Positions 8,422 through 16,809 of a stretch of 47,773 nt of DNA are shown here, piece by piece (the first letter of the stretch is position 1; each line of letters begins with the position of its first letter). Where the stretch lies: contig NZ_JRFE01000017.1 of assembly GCF_000756305.1 (NCBI RefSeq), positions 245,434-293,206 of the forward strand. The letters run 5' to 3'. The DNA comes from Myxosarcina sp. GI1 (GTDB lineage Bacteria; Cyanobacteriota; Cyanobacteriia; Cyanobacteriales; Xenococcaceae). Under the pieces are notes generated by a model. That model was given only the letters and a program-made list of their open reading frames with translations. It searched no databases and was not told the DNA's origin. A program made the position numbers and the translations under genes.

Positions 8422-9732
8422 TTACTTTAATAATCTGCGAGTTTCGGCAGCAGCAGCTTTCATTGCCGACTCGGAATTCATTTTACCAGTGAAAGCTGCA
8501 CTCAAATAACGCTGTAAAATGTCAGAAGCCTGAGAATATTGAGGAATTGGCGGACGTAAAGCTGAATTTTGTACTACCTCTAATAATTGGGGATAATAAC
8601 TATATTTTGCTACGATTTGCGGATCGGTAAATAAAGCTTTACGACTGGGAACGTATCCTGTTTCCAAAACATACTGGCGTTGACTAGCTTCACTGCTAAA
8701 AAATTCAATTACCTTCCAAGCTGCTTCGGGATGTTTGCTATTTTTGGCAATGCCCAATCCCCAACCTCCCAAGCAAGCACCGCTAGTCTTGCCTGACTGA
8801 TGAATCATAGGTTTAATAGCAAACTTACCTGCAATCTGCGATTCTGAAGCTAGACTGTAAACGTAGGGCCAGTTACGTAAAAATACAGTTTTACCATTTT
8901 CAAACAGACGGCGAGTTTCTTCTTCGGCGTAGGTAGTAACCCCAGGAGGAGAAATTCTCTTATCGATGGTAGTGCGTAAAAATTCTACTGCTTCAATTGC
9001 TTCCGATCGATCTAATCCAACTTCTGAGGTATCGGGATCGATCCAAAAACCGCCACTACCTTCAAGTATTTCGACAAACATTGCCGACAATCCTTCATAC
9101 TGCTTGCCCTGCCAGACATAACCCCAATCTGCCAAACCCTGCTGCTGTAAATCTTGAGAAATTTCGATCAAATCGGTAAAGGTTTCTGGTGGCTCATATC
9201 CAGCCTGTTGTAAAAAATCGGTGCGGTAGTAGAGCATTCCTCCATCGGAACGAAACGGAACGCGATACAGCTTACCCTGATACATTCCGCCATTGACATC
9301 GCCTTCTAAAAACTCATTGAGTTCATCAGCCGATAAACGTCCCGATAAATCTTCTAGCCAGCCAGCAGCAGCAAACTTGGGAGTCCAGATAATATCCATA
9401 TAGACTAAATCGTATACGGATTCGCCAAGCAAAAATGTAGAAGTGTATAAATCTTCGACTTGATTGCTATCGCTGGGAGCAGCAAAAACTTTAATTTTAA
9501 TCTGAGGATGCTGCTGCTGAAATTTTTCTACTAGTGGCTGCCACTGTGCGCCTTCATCGGCTCGCATTAGAATACTAACGGTAACTGGCTGTTGGGAAAA
9601 TGCAGGTACGAGCCAACCAAGCAGTAAGATCGTAGCAATAAATAAAATCGCAAACTGCCAAATTTTAGATTTTACTTGATTTAACTGGCAAAAAAATTTA
9701 GAGGATAAAAGATTTGACCAAAATTCAGACAT
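8422..9732 (-). CDS. ggtB: sugar/compatible-solute ABC transporter substrate-binding protein (GgtB-like)
   Basis: The 436-aa extracellular solute-binding protein (family 1) has an N-terminal membrane/signal segment (FAILFIATILLLGWLVPAFS) after a longer than usual basic leader, then the mature start VTVSILMRADEGAQWQPLVE. Later blocks include YRVPFRSDGGMLYYRTDFL and LGGWGLGIAKNSKHPEAAWK, typical of maltose-type binding proteins. It is the first gene of the operon; the 240-bp gap upstream, shared with a divergent STAS gene, should hold the promoter. Assignment to GgtB is from operon order. Confidence 0.87.
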   Translation of the reverse strand: MSEFWSNLLSSKFFCQLNQVKSKIWQFAILFIATILLLGWLVPAFSQQPVTVSILMRADEGAQWQPLVEKFQQQHPQIKIKVFAAPSDSNQVEDLYTSTFLLGESVYDLVYMDIIWTPKFAAAGWLEDLSGRLSADELNEFLEGDVNGGMYQGKLYRVPFRSDGGMLYYRTDFLQQAGYEPPETFTDLIEISQDLQQQGLADWGYVWQGKQYEGLSAMFVEILEGSGGFWIDPDTSEVGLDRSEAIEAVEFLRTTIDKRISPPGVTTYAEEETRRLFENGKTVFLRNWPYVYSLASESQIAGKFAIKPMIHQSGKTSGACLGGWGLGIAKNSKHPEAAWKVIEFFSSEASQRQYVLETGYVPSRKALFTDPQIVAKYSYYPQLLEVVQNSALRPPIPQYSQASDILQRYLSAAFTGKMNSESAMKAAAAETRRLLK

Positions 9733-9972
9733 CGATCGCTAAAATAAATATTCCTTAGAAAGAGTTTGGAGTAAGAAATTTCTTTTTTATTTTTGCTTAC
9801 TTGAGACAATAAATTCATAAGATGTATATTTCTATTAAGCAGTATTTGTTTCAATCTAAAGTTAAGATGGATAACAATTGAGACGAAACTAATTGTTTTT
9901 AGCCGACTAATGTACGTTTGCGTCTGGCGACTCATACCGTCTGAGTTTAAAATGATCTATACTTGAGCATTA

Positions 9973-10419
9973 ATGCGATTGAAGTTGCCCTCGTTATCTG
10001 AAAGATGGAGTATACTTCAAGATCGAAATCTAGGAAAAGTTGAGGAGGAAATTATTCCAGAACAGCTAAACCTGACTGTGAGCTTGAGAGGCACTCGCGA
10101 AGTCAGTAAAAATTATCAAATCTTTCGTCTTACTGGATTGCTCGATGCTTTTTCCGAACCAGCATTTCGTAAGGTAATCGGTAACTGTATAGATGAAGGA
10201 CCAAAAGACGTGGTCTTGGTTTTGTCTCAAATTGATTTTATTGATAGCTCTGGTTTGGGAGCTTTAGTGCAGCTAGTAAAACAAGCTCAAACTGGAGGAG
10301 GTAGCTTGCAAGTTGTCACCAATCCTCGCGTGACTCAGACTGTCAAGTTAGTTCGATTAGAGAAATTTCTCTCTCTACAGCCTTCAGTAGATATCGCACT
10401 AGAAAATCTCAAAAAATAA
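9973..10419 (+). CDS. STAS-domain anti-sigma factor antagonist
   Basis: The 148-aa protein has about 40 N-terminal residues of no recognised fold followed by a STAS domain. The phosphorylation motif IDSSGLGALVQL is intact; its first serine is the usual target of an anti-sigma kinase. Preceding FRLTGLLDAFSEPAFRKVI is the STAS beta-helix core. Such proteins act in partner-switching signalling. No kinase or phosphatase partner is adjacent. The Mini-III gene follows closely, so they may be co-transcribed. Confidence 0.88.
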   Translation: MRLKLPSLSERWSILQDRNLGKVEEEIIPEQLNLTVSLRGTREVSKNYQIFRLTGLLDAFSEPAFRKVIGNCIDEGPKDVVLVLSQIDFIDSSGLGALVQLVKQAQTGGGSLQVVTNPRVTQTVKLVRLEKFLSLQPSVDIALENLKK

Positions 10420-10505
10420 CGTCCTGTTTGGGTGTGAATTTACCAGACTCCGATTATCATAAAATGCCATTTGACTCGGTTAGAGCTTGGGCAAACATAA
10501 ACAAC

Positions 10506-10907
10506 ATGGCTAATTTGACAGCCGAAAAGCGATTTGTCCAAATCGAACGGCTGTCACCATTAGCTTTGGCATATATTGGCGATGCCGTTTACGAGTTGTA
10601 TGTTCGTACCTTCCTGTTAATGCCTCCAAAACGCATGGCAGACTATCATAATTTGGTTATTCGACAGGTAAAAGCCGAAGCTCAGGCAGCTAAATTAGAA
10701 ATTCTCGAACCATATTTAACCGCTTTAGAAAAGGATATTTTACGTCGCGGAAGAAATGCCTGTCGTGTAAAGCCCAAACGTTTGACATTAAAGGTATATC
10801 AACAGGCAACTAGTTTTGAAACTTTAATCGGCTATCTTTATTTAACAGATTTTCAACGCTTGCAAGAATTATTAGCTAAATTAAAATCGATACCGAAAAT
10901 AAGCTAA
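10506..10907 (+). CDS. mrnC: Mini-ribonuclease III
   Basis: From the ATG at 10506 the protein is 133 aa: MANLTAEKRFVQIERLSPLA, then LAYIGDAVYELYVR, the RNase III catalytic segment (acidic residues in YIGDAVYE) without a double-stranded RNA-binding domain. Mini-III matures 23S rRNA ends. The frame remains open upstream to a TTG at 10428 and an ATG at 10464, but the family length and start favour 10506. rlmB begins 6 bp downstream, and pairing of Mini-III with an rRNA methylase fits a 23S maturation unit. Confidence 0.9.
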   Translation: MANLTAEKRFVQIERLSPLALAYIGDAVYELYVRTFLLMPPKRMADYHNLVIRQVKAEAQAAKLEILEPYLTALEKDILRRGRNACRVKPKRLTLKVYQQATSFETLIGYLYLTDFQRLQELLAKLKSIPKIS

Positions 10908-10913
10908 ATATTA

Positions 10914-11804
10914 ATGAAACGTCACTCACAACGCAAGCAAAGCCATGCTACAGGCTTATCGTCTCAAGGAAATAGCTCCAGACCTCGCCCGCTCCTATCC
11001 AATCGAGATTTGGCAGAGAATACAGAATCAGAGGCAAATGTTTCTTTGGCTACTGACTTAGTTTACGGTCGCCATAGCGTTTTGGCTGTTTTAGCAAGCG
11101 ATCGCGCTATTAGTAAAATTTGGATTACGCATAAGTTACGAACCAGTTCTAAATTTGCGTCTTTATTGTCCGAAGCTAAAGCCAAAGGGGCAATAATAGA
11201 TGAAGTGGATAATTATCGCCTTAATATTTTAAGTTCTGGAGTCAATCACCAGGGCGTTATCGCCCAAATTGCTCCTTATGCTTATTGGGAATTAGATAAG
11301 TTAATTGACAAAGCCAAATTACAAAGCGAGCCGACGATTGTTATTGCCGATGGCATTGAAGATCCCCACAATTTAGGAGCAATTATTCGTACGGCAGAAG
11401 CTATGGGAGTAGGAGGATTGATTATTCCTCAAAGAAGAGCGGTAGGAATAACCTCTACTGTAATGAAAGCGGCAGCAGGTGCTACAGAGCATTTACCAAT
11501 TGCAAGAGTGGTGAATTTGAATCAGGCGATCGCGCAACTAAAAGAAGCTGGCTTTTGGGTTTATGGCACCATAGCAGAAAGTAGTAAATTATTACACACT
11601 ATTAATTTTAGCGGTGCAGTAGCATTGGTAGTAGGCTCGGAAGGTAAAGGCATCAGTTCTCTAACTCAACGCTATTGCGATGAATTGGCAGCAATTCCTT
11701 TAGTGGGTACGACACCTAGCCTTAATGCTTCGGTAGCTACAGCGATCGCACTCTACGAAATATTACGGCAACGACAGAGCGATCCCAAGAAAAACATTAT
11801 TTAA
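10914..11804 (+). CDS. rlmB: TrmH/RlmB-family rRNA 2'-O-methyltransferase
   Basis: The 296-aa SPOUT methylase has a Ser/Arg-rich N-terminal tail of about 45 residues, the substrate-binding domain ([20 protein letters not shown]), then the knotted catalytic domain with motif 1 [18 protein letters not shown], motif 2 [10 protein letters not shown] and motif 3 [20 protein letters not shown]. The family methylates G2251 of 23S rRNA or related positions. Motif 3 reads SLNAS instead of the commoner SLNVS. It follows the Mini-III gene by 6 bp. Confidence 0.93.
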   Translation: MKRHSQRKQSHATGLSSQGNSSRPRPLLSNRDLAENTESEANVSLATDLVYGRHSVLAVLASDRAISKIWITHKLRTSSKFASLLSEAKAKGAIIDEVDNYRLNILSSGVNHQGVIAQIAPYAYWELDKLIDKAKLQSEPTIVIADGIEDPHNLGAIIRTAEAMGVGGLIIPQRRAVGITSTVMKAAAGATEHLPIARVVNLNQAIAQLKEAGFWVYGTIAESSKLLHTINFSGAVALVVGSEGKGISSLTQRYCDELAAIPLVGTTPSLNASVATAIALYEILRQRQSDPKKNII

Positions 11805-11931
11805 TTTAAAACTAAGTCAATTGGAAGATATAAATAAAAAATAAAGTTGGTAAAAATAAAATAATTTAGATAAAAAAGAATAAACCCTTTATAAAAATTA
11901 ATTTAATTTAGTAAAAATAGAGGATAACCAA

Positions 11932-12204
11932 ATGAAAGAGATGTTAACAACATTACTAAACAGCATTGGCTTAGCGCATTGGGTAAAAATTATTTCCGAC
12001 GAGCCACAGTGTACTTATTACTTCGGACCTTTTTTGACTGTGGATGAAGCTCATACCGCTCAAGCAGGTTATATCGAGGATATAACAGGAGAAGGAGCGA
12101 GAGTTGTAAAAGTAGAAACTATGCGTTGTAAACCACACACGTTAACCATCTATGATGAGACTCAAGAGATTAAAAATCTCACACTTTCTGCTTATGGTGG
12201 TTAA
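11932..12204 (+). CDS. DUF1816 small protein
   Basis: The 90-aa protein contains HWVKIISDEPQCTYYFGPF followed by TVDEAHTAQAGYIEDI, the DUF1816 signature found almost only in cyanobacteria. Function is unknown. A plausible ribosome-binding site GAGGATAA lies 5-12 bp before the ATG. It stands alone, 127 bp after rlmB. Confidence 0.85.
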   Translation: MKEMLTTLLNSIGLAHWVKIISDEPQCTYYFGPFLTVDEAHTAQAGYIEDITGEGARVVKVETMRCKPHTLTIYDETQEIKNLTLSAYGG

Positions 12205-12528
12205 AATTACAGCAGTTTTCGTGCATAGTAAACCAAACAAAATAATATAAGTACGAAGCACTAAATACTAAATAGTTTCACTAACTCCTGTTTCGCTGGT
12301 ACTTTTTCTAAGCTAAAAGCGAAAGTAAAGTGAAGCACAGAGTTAAGCCGAAGGTTATTTTTGTATGCCAGCTTAGATAAAATTAAAGGTAATAGAAATA
12401 TTTTCCTATTACCTTCGCCTATAAAGAATATTTTTAGAACACAAAGAGCAAATTTGGTTGCATTAAACTTAAAGTTTGTTAATTTTTTGAGGACTATGCT
12501 AAGCTCCAAAACAACCTTCTAAGATAAT
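12205..12528. other. 324-bp intergenic stretch
   Basis: No coding signal is convincing here. A minus-strand open frame at 12261-12509 has no homology I recognise and overlaps a hairpin, so I leave it out. The only clear element is the sigma-gene terminator at 12386-12415. Confidence 0.6.
12386..12415 (-). terminator. probable terminator of the sigma factor gene
   Basis: AAGGTAATAG (12386-12395) and CTATTACCTT (12406-12415) form a perfect 10-bp stem with a 10-nt loop. On the minus strand the stem is followed by TTTAATTTT, so it would stop transcription from the sigma gene, whose stop is 114 bp upstream. Confidence 0.65.
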
Positions 12529-13401
12529 CTATACTGCTTCTCTAAGATCGAGTGCTTTCTTTCTAAGCAGTTTTAGGGCTTTGTTTTTAATTTGGCGTAC
12601 TCTTTCTCTACTGATACCACAATGATTGCCTATTTGTTCGTAGGTCATTGGCTTGCCATCACTGAGTCCAAAGCGGAGAGCAATTACGTCTCTCTGTTTG
12701 GGAGACAAACTATTTAATAAATTATCAATTCTATCTCTTAGTTCGGTTTCTGCAAGTATATCTGTTGGTAATGGCGAGTCTGAAGATAAAAGTTGTTCTA
12801 ACTCGGTTTTTTGGTCGTCAATTACAATGTTAAGGCTTCTAGATTTAGTTCTCTTAGCAGCCTGACGAATAGATCTCAACTTCTTAATGTCTAGATCGAG
12901 TTTGTCTGCTAATTCTTGCTCTGAAGGCTGTCTGCCAAGATCTTGTGATAGTTGTCGAGTAGCTTTTTTGATTTTATTTAAATCTTGGGTAATATGTATT
13001 GGTAGTCTAATCGTACGAGCCTGATTGGCGATCGCTCTGGTCATTGCTTGACGCACCCACCAATAAGCGTAGGTAGAGAATTTATAGCCTTTAGTGGGAT
13101 CGAATTTTTCAATAGCTCTAATCAATCCAAAGCTACCTTCCTGAATCAAATCTAGAAAAGATAAACCGCGATTTTGGTATTTTTTGGCAATGGATACTAC
13201 CAATCGCAGATTTGCTTTTGCCATTTTTTGCTTAGCTCTTTGCCCATGCTTGACTATTTTTTTCTCTTCATTGGTCAATTCTTCTTGTTCTAATAAAGGC
13301 AACATCGCCTGAACTTGATTGGCTAGTTTTACTTCTTGCGCTGCATCTAATAATGGTGTTCTACCTATTTCTTTTAAATATGCTTCTATGTTAGTTTTCA
13401 T
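12529..13401 (-). CDS. group 2 RNA polymerase sigma-70 factor
   Basis: The 290-aa protein lacks region 1.1 and begins in region 1.2 ([14 protein letters not shown]). Region 2 is complete: [38 protein letters not shown] and [14 protein letters not shown]. Region 3 ([14 protein letters not shown]) and region 4 with its helix-turn-helix ([20 protein letters not shown]) follow. This is the architecture of the non-essential group 2 sigmas (SigB to SigE type) that cyanobacteria use in stress and light responses; which paralogue cannot be told. It is divergent from a DUF1206 gene across 629 bp. Confidence 0.93.
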   Translation of the reverse strand: MKTNIEAYLKEIGRTPLLDAAQEVKLANQVQAMLPLLEQEELTNEEKKIVKHGQRAKQKMAKANLRLVVSIAKKYQNRGLSFLDLIQEGSFGLIRAIEKFDPTKGYKFSTYAYWWVRQAMTRAIANQARTIRLPIHITQDLNKIKKATRQLSQDLGRQPSEQELADKLDLDIKKLRSIRQAAKRTKSRSLNIVIDDQKTELEQLLSSDSPLPTDILAETELRDRIDNLLNSLSPKQRDVIALRFGLSDGKPMTYEQIGNHCGISRERVRQIKNKALKLLRKKALDLREAV

Positions 13402-14030
13402 GAATGATTTGTATGCTCTTGTACCGTTGGTGTTCTCTATAAAAAAATTTATTTACCCTGGTAGTTATTAGAAAATAATGCAATAACCTCTTACTTACCA
13501 ATTTGGATGATTTGTAGTGATGCTGAATAATTACTGAAATTTAAGCAATAAATTAATATTGCTTCTATGGCTAGCGGCTACTGTACCTTTCATTCAACAT
13601 CTGCAACATAATATAGTTCTGTAGTTGTCTTGGTTACTTACAATATTAAGTTTTTATACGTATAAAATTCATCGTTCTATGGATAGAAGATGGTTGTTTT
13701 CAACAAATTAACGAGGTAAGAGCAATAAAAAAATTAAGGATTGGAAGCTTTACTTAATAAAAGCCACAGTATACCGTTACGGTAAAATTAGCTAGAAAAT
13801 AGACGTTTTGGGAAAAAGCAAATTGCGACTTGTTTGCAGTAATTTTTTGGCGGTGGCGAACGTTTTTTGAAGATCCTTTGCAAAAGATTTTTGTCGGTTA
13901 CTCAAATAAATAAACTTAAAGATAGATGTATTAAACTCTAATCAACACTGTATTATATAAAATAACAAATTTTATACATAAAAATATAGTTGTTTAACGG
14001 TCTGCAAAGCTTTGACCGATAGAAAATATT
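13402..14030. other. 629-bp divergent intergenic region with two palindromes
   Basis: No ORF is supported. The region separates the divergent sigma factor and DUF1206 genes and should hold both promoters. It contains a perfect 16-bp palindrome TTTTATACGTATAAAA at 13652-13667 and a 13-bp palindrome TACCGTTACGGTA at 13772-13784, both candidate operators. Confidence 0.55.
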
Positions 14031-14816
14031 ATGGAAAAATTAGCTAGATTTGGCTATGTGGCTAAAGGGGTAGTTTATGCCTTAATCGGTGTCTTGGCAG
14101 TACTAGCTGCATTTAACGCAGGTGGAGGGCAAACTACTAGCACTTCAGGAGTATTGCACACCATTGCCAGCAAGCCCTTCGGTACAGTTTTATTACTAAT
14201 AATTGGTATTGGACTTATAGGTTATGTAGTTTGGCGTTTGATCCAGGCAATAAACGATCCCGAACATAAAGGAGACGACGCTAAAGGTATTGCTCGCCGC
14301 TTGGGATATGCGATTAGTGGTTTGGCATACGTTGGTGTAGCGGTAAACGCAATTTTACTCGCTCTCGGTTCGGGAGGTGGCAGCAGTGGTGGTAACTCCC
14401 AGCAAGATTGGACGGCAAAAGTTTTGCAGCAGCCTTTTGGACAGTGGTTGGTAGGTATAGGAGGTGCCTTAGTTATTGGCATTGGTATTTATCGTCTTTA
14501 TGAAGCTTATAAGATAAAGTTCCGCAAGCAGCTTAAGATATCTGAAATGGATAATAACAAACAAGATTGGCTGGTAAATATTAGTCGTTTTGGCGTTGCA
14601 GCCAGAGGCGTGATTTTTATCATTCTTGGCTTTTTCTTTATTCAAGCAGCAAAACAATCTGATGCCAGCGAAGTTAAGGGACTGGATGGAGTATTGCAAA
14701 CTATCGCTCAACAGCCTTTCGGTAAGATTCTTTTATGTATTGTGGCTTTGGGTTTAGTAGCTTACGGAGTTTATTTATTCGTTCAAGCAAAATATCGTCG
14801 CATTAATATCAATTAG
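14031..14816 (+). CDS. DUF1206 membrane protein
   Basis: The 261-aa protein consists of three consecutive two-helix repeats, each starting with an ARFGY/ARRLGY/SRFGV block (LARFGYVAKGVVYALIGVLA; ARRLGYAISGLAYVGVAVNA; ISRFGVAARGVIFIILGFFF) and each carrying a QPFG or KPFG sequence before its second helix. This is the DUF1206 pattern, six membrane helices in all. Function is unknown. It is divergent from the sigma gene, which is the only clue to its regulation. Confidence 0.9.
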   Translation: MEKLARFGYVAKGVVYALIGVLAVLAAFNAGGGQTTSTSGVLHTIASKPFGTVLLLIIGIGLIGYVVWRLIQAINDPEHKGDDAKGIARRLGYAISGLAYVGVAVNAILLALGSGGGSSGGNSQQDWTAKVLQQPFGQWLVGIGGALVIGIGIYRLYEAYKIKFRKQLKISEMDNNKQDWLVNISRFGVAARGVIFIILGFFFIQAAKQSDASEVKGLDGVLQTIAQQPFGKILLCIVALGLVAYGVYLFVQAKYRRININ

Positions 14817-15194
14817 TGATTACGGTAAGTAAGCCGACTCGATCTAAGCTCGACTTTATCCAATCAAACTGTATAAATAGCAAGATCTTTCAAACGGTTG
14901 AATAAAGAACGAGGGACTTTTCTAGTGTCAGTAGATTTAGATGAGATGGAAATAACTTGCCCAGAAAAATCGGCGCACCAGAGCTAAGGCATCAGAAAAA
15001 CTGGGTAACTCTTGTCTAGACTTAAAAAAATCAGTAAAAAACTAAGAATCGAGCCTGAGCCACCTTCCCTATCTTTAGCTATAAAACCAACAAGATTAAA
15101 TCTGTTATATTAAAAAAGGTAACAATATTACCTTTGTTCTTGACATTAGTGCCAAGAAAGGGTGTATTTAAACGATAAAAGAGGTGAGGTTTTT
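14817..15194. other. 378-bp intergenic region upstream of the lyase gene
   Basis: No gene is seen. Its last part holds a hairpin, AAAGGTAA (15115-15122) with TTACCTTT (15128-15135) and a 5-nt loop, placed immediately before the predicted promoter at 15140, where it could be an operator or the terminator of unseen upstream transcription. Confidence 0.5.
15140..15168 (+). promoter_or_regulatory. predicted sigma-70 promoter of the CpeS/CpcS-like lyase gene
   Basis: TTGACA (15140-15145), a 17-bp spacer and TGTATT (15163-15168). Transcription would start near 15175, which excludes the GTG at 15162 as start codon and supports the ATG at 15195. Confidence 0.5.
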
Positions 15195-15731
15195 ATGATA
15201 TCTGGGCAAACAGCTAACGCTACATTACAGTCTTTAGCACTGGATTTTTTTCGTAAGTCTGTAGGTAATTGGAAATCCCAGCGACGTTATTACACCTTGA
15301 ATAAAGAGACAGAACCTCAAGAAGTTGTAAGCTTTTTGTCCATTTCTTTTATTGAAGCTGGTGCGCCAGAGTTGCTCGAACTTGCCAGACTCCACGAATT
15401 AGAAGATACAGAAGCTTTAGTTTGCGGTACTAAAGTGACTTGGGAAAGTAACTACACTAATCAAAATCGCAAACCTAGTAAAGGTTCTACCAGGTTTGGC
15501 ATTTCAGGAAATATACTCTATCGCGATCGCGGTTTTGCTACTCCAAAACCAATAATTGCCGTTTGTTCTTTTACTAATCCCGAAACCATGTGTCTGCGTA
15601 CCGAGTACAACGGTTCGGTATTTGAAGAAGAAATCAAATTAATTGGTACCAACTATCGCACCAGACAAACAATTATTTCTCGTGCGGGACAGGAAATTAC
15701 TATCGGTCAATATTTAGAAAAACGTTACTAA
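15195..15731 (+). CDS. phycobiliprotein chromophore lyase, CpeS/CpcS family
   Basis: The 178-aa protein has the family pattern DFFRKSVGNWKSQRRYYTLN near its start, then GTKVTWESNYTNQNRKPSKG, FGISGNILYRDRGFATPKP, CLRTEYNGSVFEEEIKLIG and RTRQTIISRAG. These lipocalin-fold lyases attach phycobilins to cysteines of phycobiliprotein subunits. The ATG at 15195 has a strong ribosome-binding site (GAGGTGAGG) and is preferred to an in-frame GTG at 15162. A second family member lies at 40246-40830; the two differ clearly and may have different bilin or partner preferences, possibly as a heterodimer. Confidence 0.88.
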   Translation: MISGQTANATLQSLALDFFRKSVGNWKSQRRYYTLNKETEPQEVVSFLSISFIEAGAPELLELARLHELEDTEALVCGTKVTWESNYTNQNRKPSKGSTRFGISGNILYRDRGFATPKPIIAVCSFTNPETMCLRTEYNGSVFEEEIKLIGTNYRTRQTIISRAGQEITIGQYLEKRY

Positions 15732-15848
15732 AACTATAGCCCGCTCAAACGCAGGAAGATGTTGGGAGGAAGAAGGAGAAAGGTTAATTTTAAAGTAAAT
15801 TTTGTTTTCTTTTTTCTTCCTTCTCGCGTAGCGAGTTAAAACTAGCTC

Positions 15849-16571
15849 TTACTCAAATGGATAAATTTTCGCTTCGATTCCTTCTTGTCGTAGTTTGAGA
15901 ATAAAATTATTAGCAGGCTCTCGCTCTACAAAAGCCCCTAAATAAACAAACATTCCTTCGGGTAGATGAACTAGTGAAATATTGGTAAGCTTTTCGCGTA
16001 CGAATTCTAATGAGCGATCGCCAGCATATTCGGTAAGCACATAATGATAGCGATCGCTTCGAGCTAAAAAAGTATTGTTATTAAAAGGAACAAATGCAGG
16101 AGGAATTAGAGACTGCGGTACTAGTTCCGATTCTTCATTTGCCTGTGGTTTTTCGGCAGAGGGTAGATTGCTCAAAGTGCTTAAATCTAAGGGCATAAAT
16201 TCGTTAGCTGTTAGATCCCGATGACCGATGGTAGGACGTTGAGTTTTTACAGGTGCGGCAGCTTGTTGAGCGTTACGCATTTTTATCGTTCCTATAGCTA
16301 TAGCATTAGTCAAAAGCACAATAGCGATCGCACCAAGACTCCAGACATTAAAAATTCGGTTTTGCCACTTTAACTGAGATGATATTAAAGTATCGGTAGT
16401 TGCAGTTTCTAATCCATCTGTTATTGGTGTTGTTATTTCGCGTCGGCGATCGATTTTGCCTTTAAAAGGACGAAAAATATTAATTTCCCCTGTAGCAAAT
16501 GGCTTATGAACTATTTTGTCGCTATTATGAGAATTGTAATTAGAAGCTGAAGTATTACTTGAAGGTGACAT
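15849..16571 (-). CDS. membrane-anchored protein with SPOR-like C-terminal region
   Basis: The 240-aa protein has a polar N-terminal region of about 75 residues, one membrane helix (SLGAIAIVLLTNAIAIGTI), a proline-rich linker and a C-terminal unit with YHYVLTEYAGDRSLEFVREK and EGMFVYLGAFVEREPANNFI then LKLRQEGIEAKIYPF. The last part resembles a SPOR repeat (strand-helix, LGAF, then a residue/helix/strand), a fold that often binds denuded peptidoglycan. A conserved cyanobacterial hypothetical; peptidoglycan binding is inference. Confidence 0.65.
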   Translation of the reverse strand: MSPSSNTSASNYNSHNSDKIVHKPFATGEINIFRPFKGKIDRRREITTPITDGLETATTDTLISSQLKWQNRIFNVWSLGAIAIVLLTNAIAIGTIKMRNAQQAAAPVKTQRPTIGHRDLTANEFMPLDLSTLSNLPSAEKPQANEESELVPQSLIPPAFVPFNNNTFLARSDRYHYVLTEYAGDRSLEFVREKLTNISLVHLPEGMFVYLGAFVEREPANNFILKLRQEGIEAKIYPFE

Positions 16572-16809
16572 AGTTAAAAATTTATCTTGAAGTTATGTCC
16601 TGCTATACTTACTATCGACCGCCCAGTCTAACAGTCTTTCAGTTTGATTGGTAGTTATTTTAAATTTTTTACTACCGCGTTAACTATTAACCATTGCCTG
16701 TCTTATATAGCTCTACGAAAAAACATTAGGACATTTTTTATTTATTTCATCTATATCTCTCTCCTGACTCCCAAAATCTTATTTTGTGTCTTAACCTTAA
16801 AACGCACTA

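Noticed and set aside
9681-9935. 84-codon minus-strand ORF upstream of the GgtB-like gene
   Set aside because: It overlaps the N-terminal coding region of the binding protein in another frame, has no recognisable domain and an unnatural Phe/Asn/Ile-rich composition.
10428-10505. Longer N-terminus of Mini-III from TTG
   Set aside because: The extra 26 residues are not typical of the family, and the ATG at 10506 gives the expected start and length.
12261-12509. 82-codon minus-strand ORF after the sigma factor gene
   Set aside because: It contains the sigma-gene terminator hairpin and resembles no known protein.
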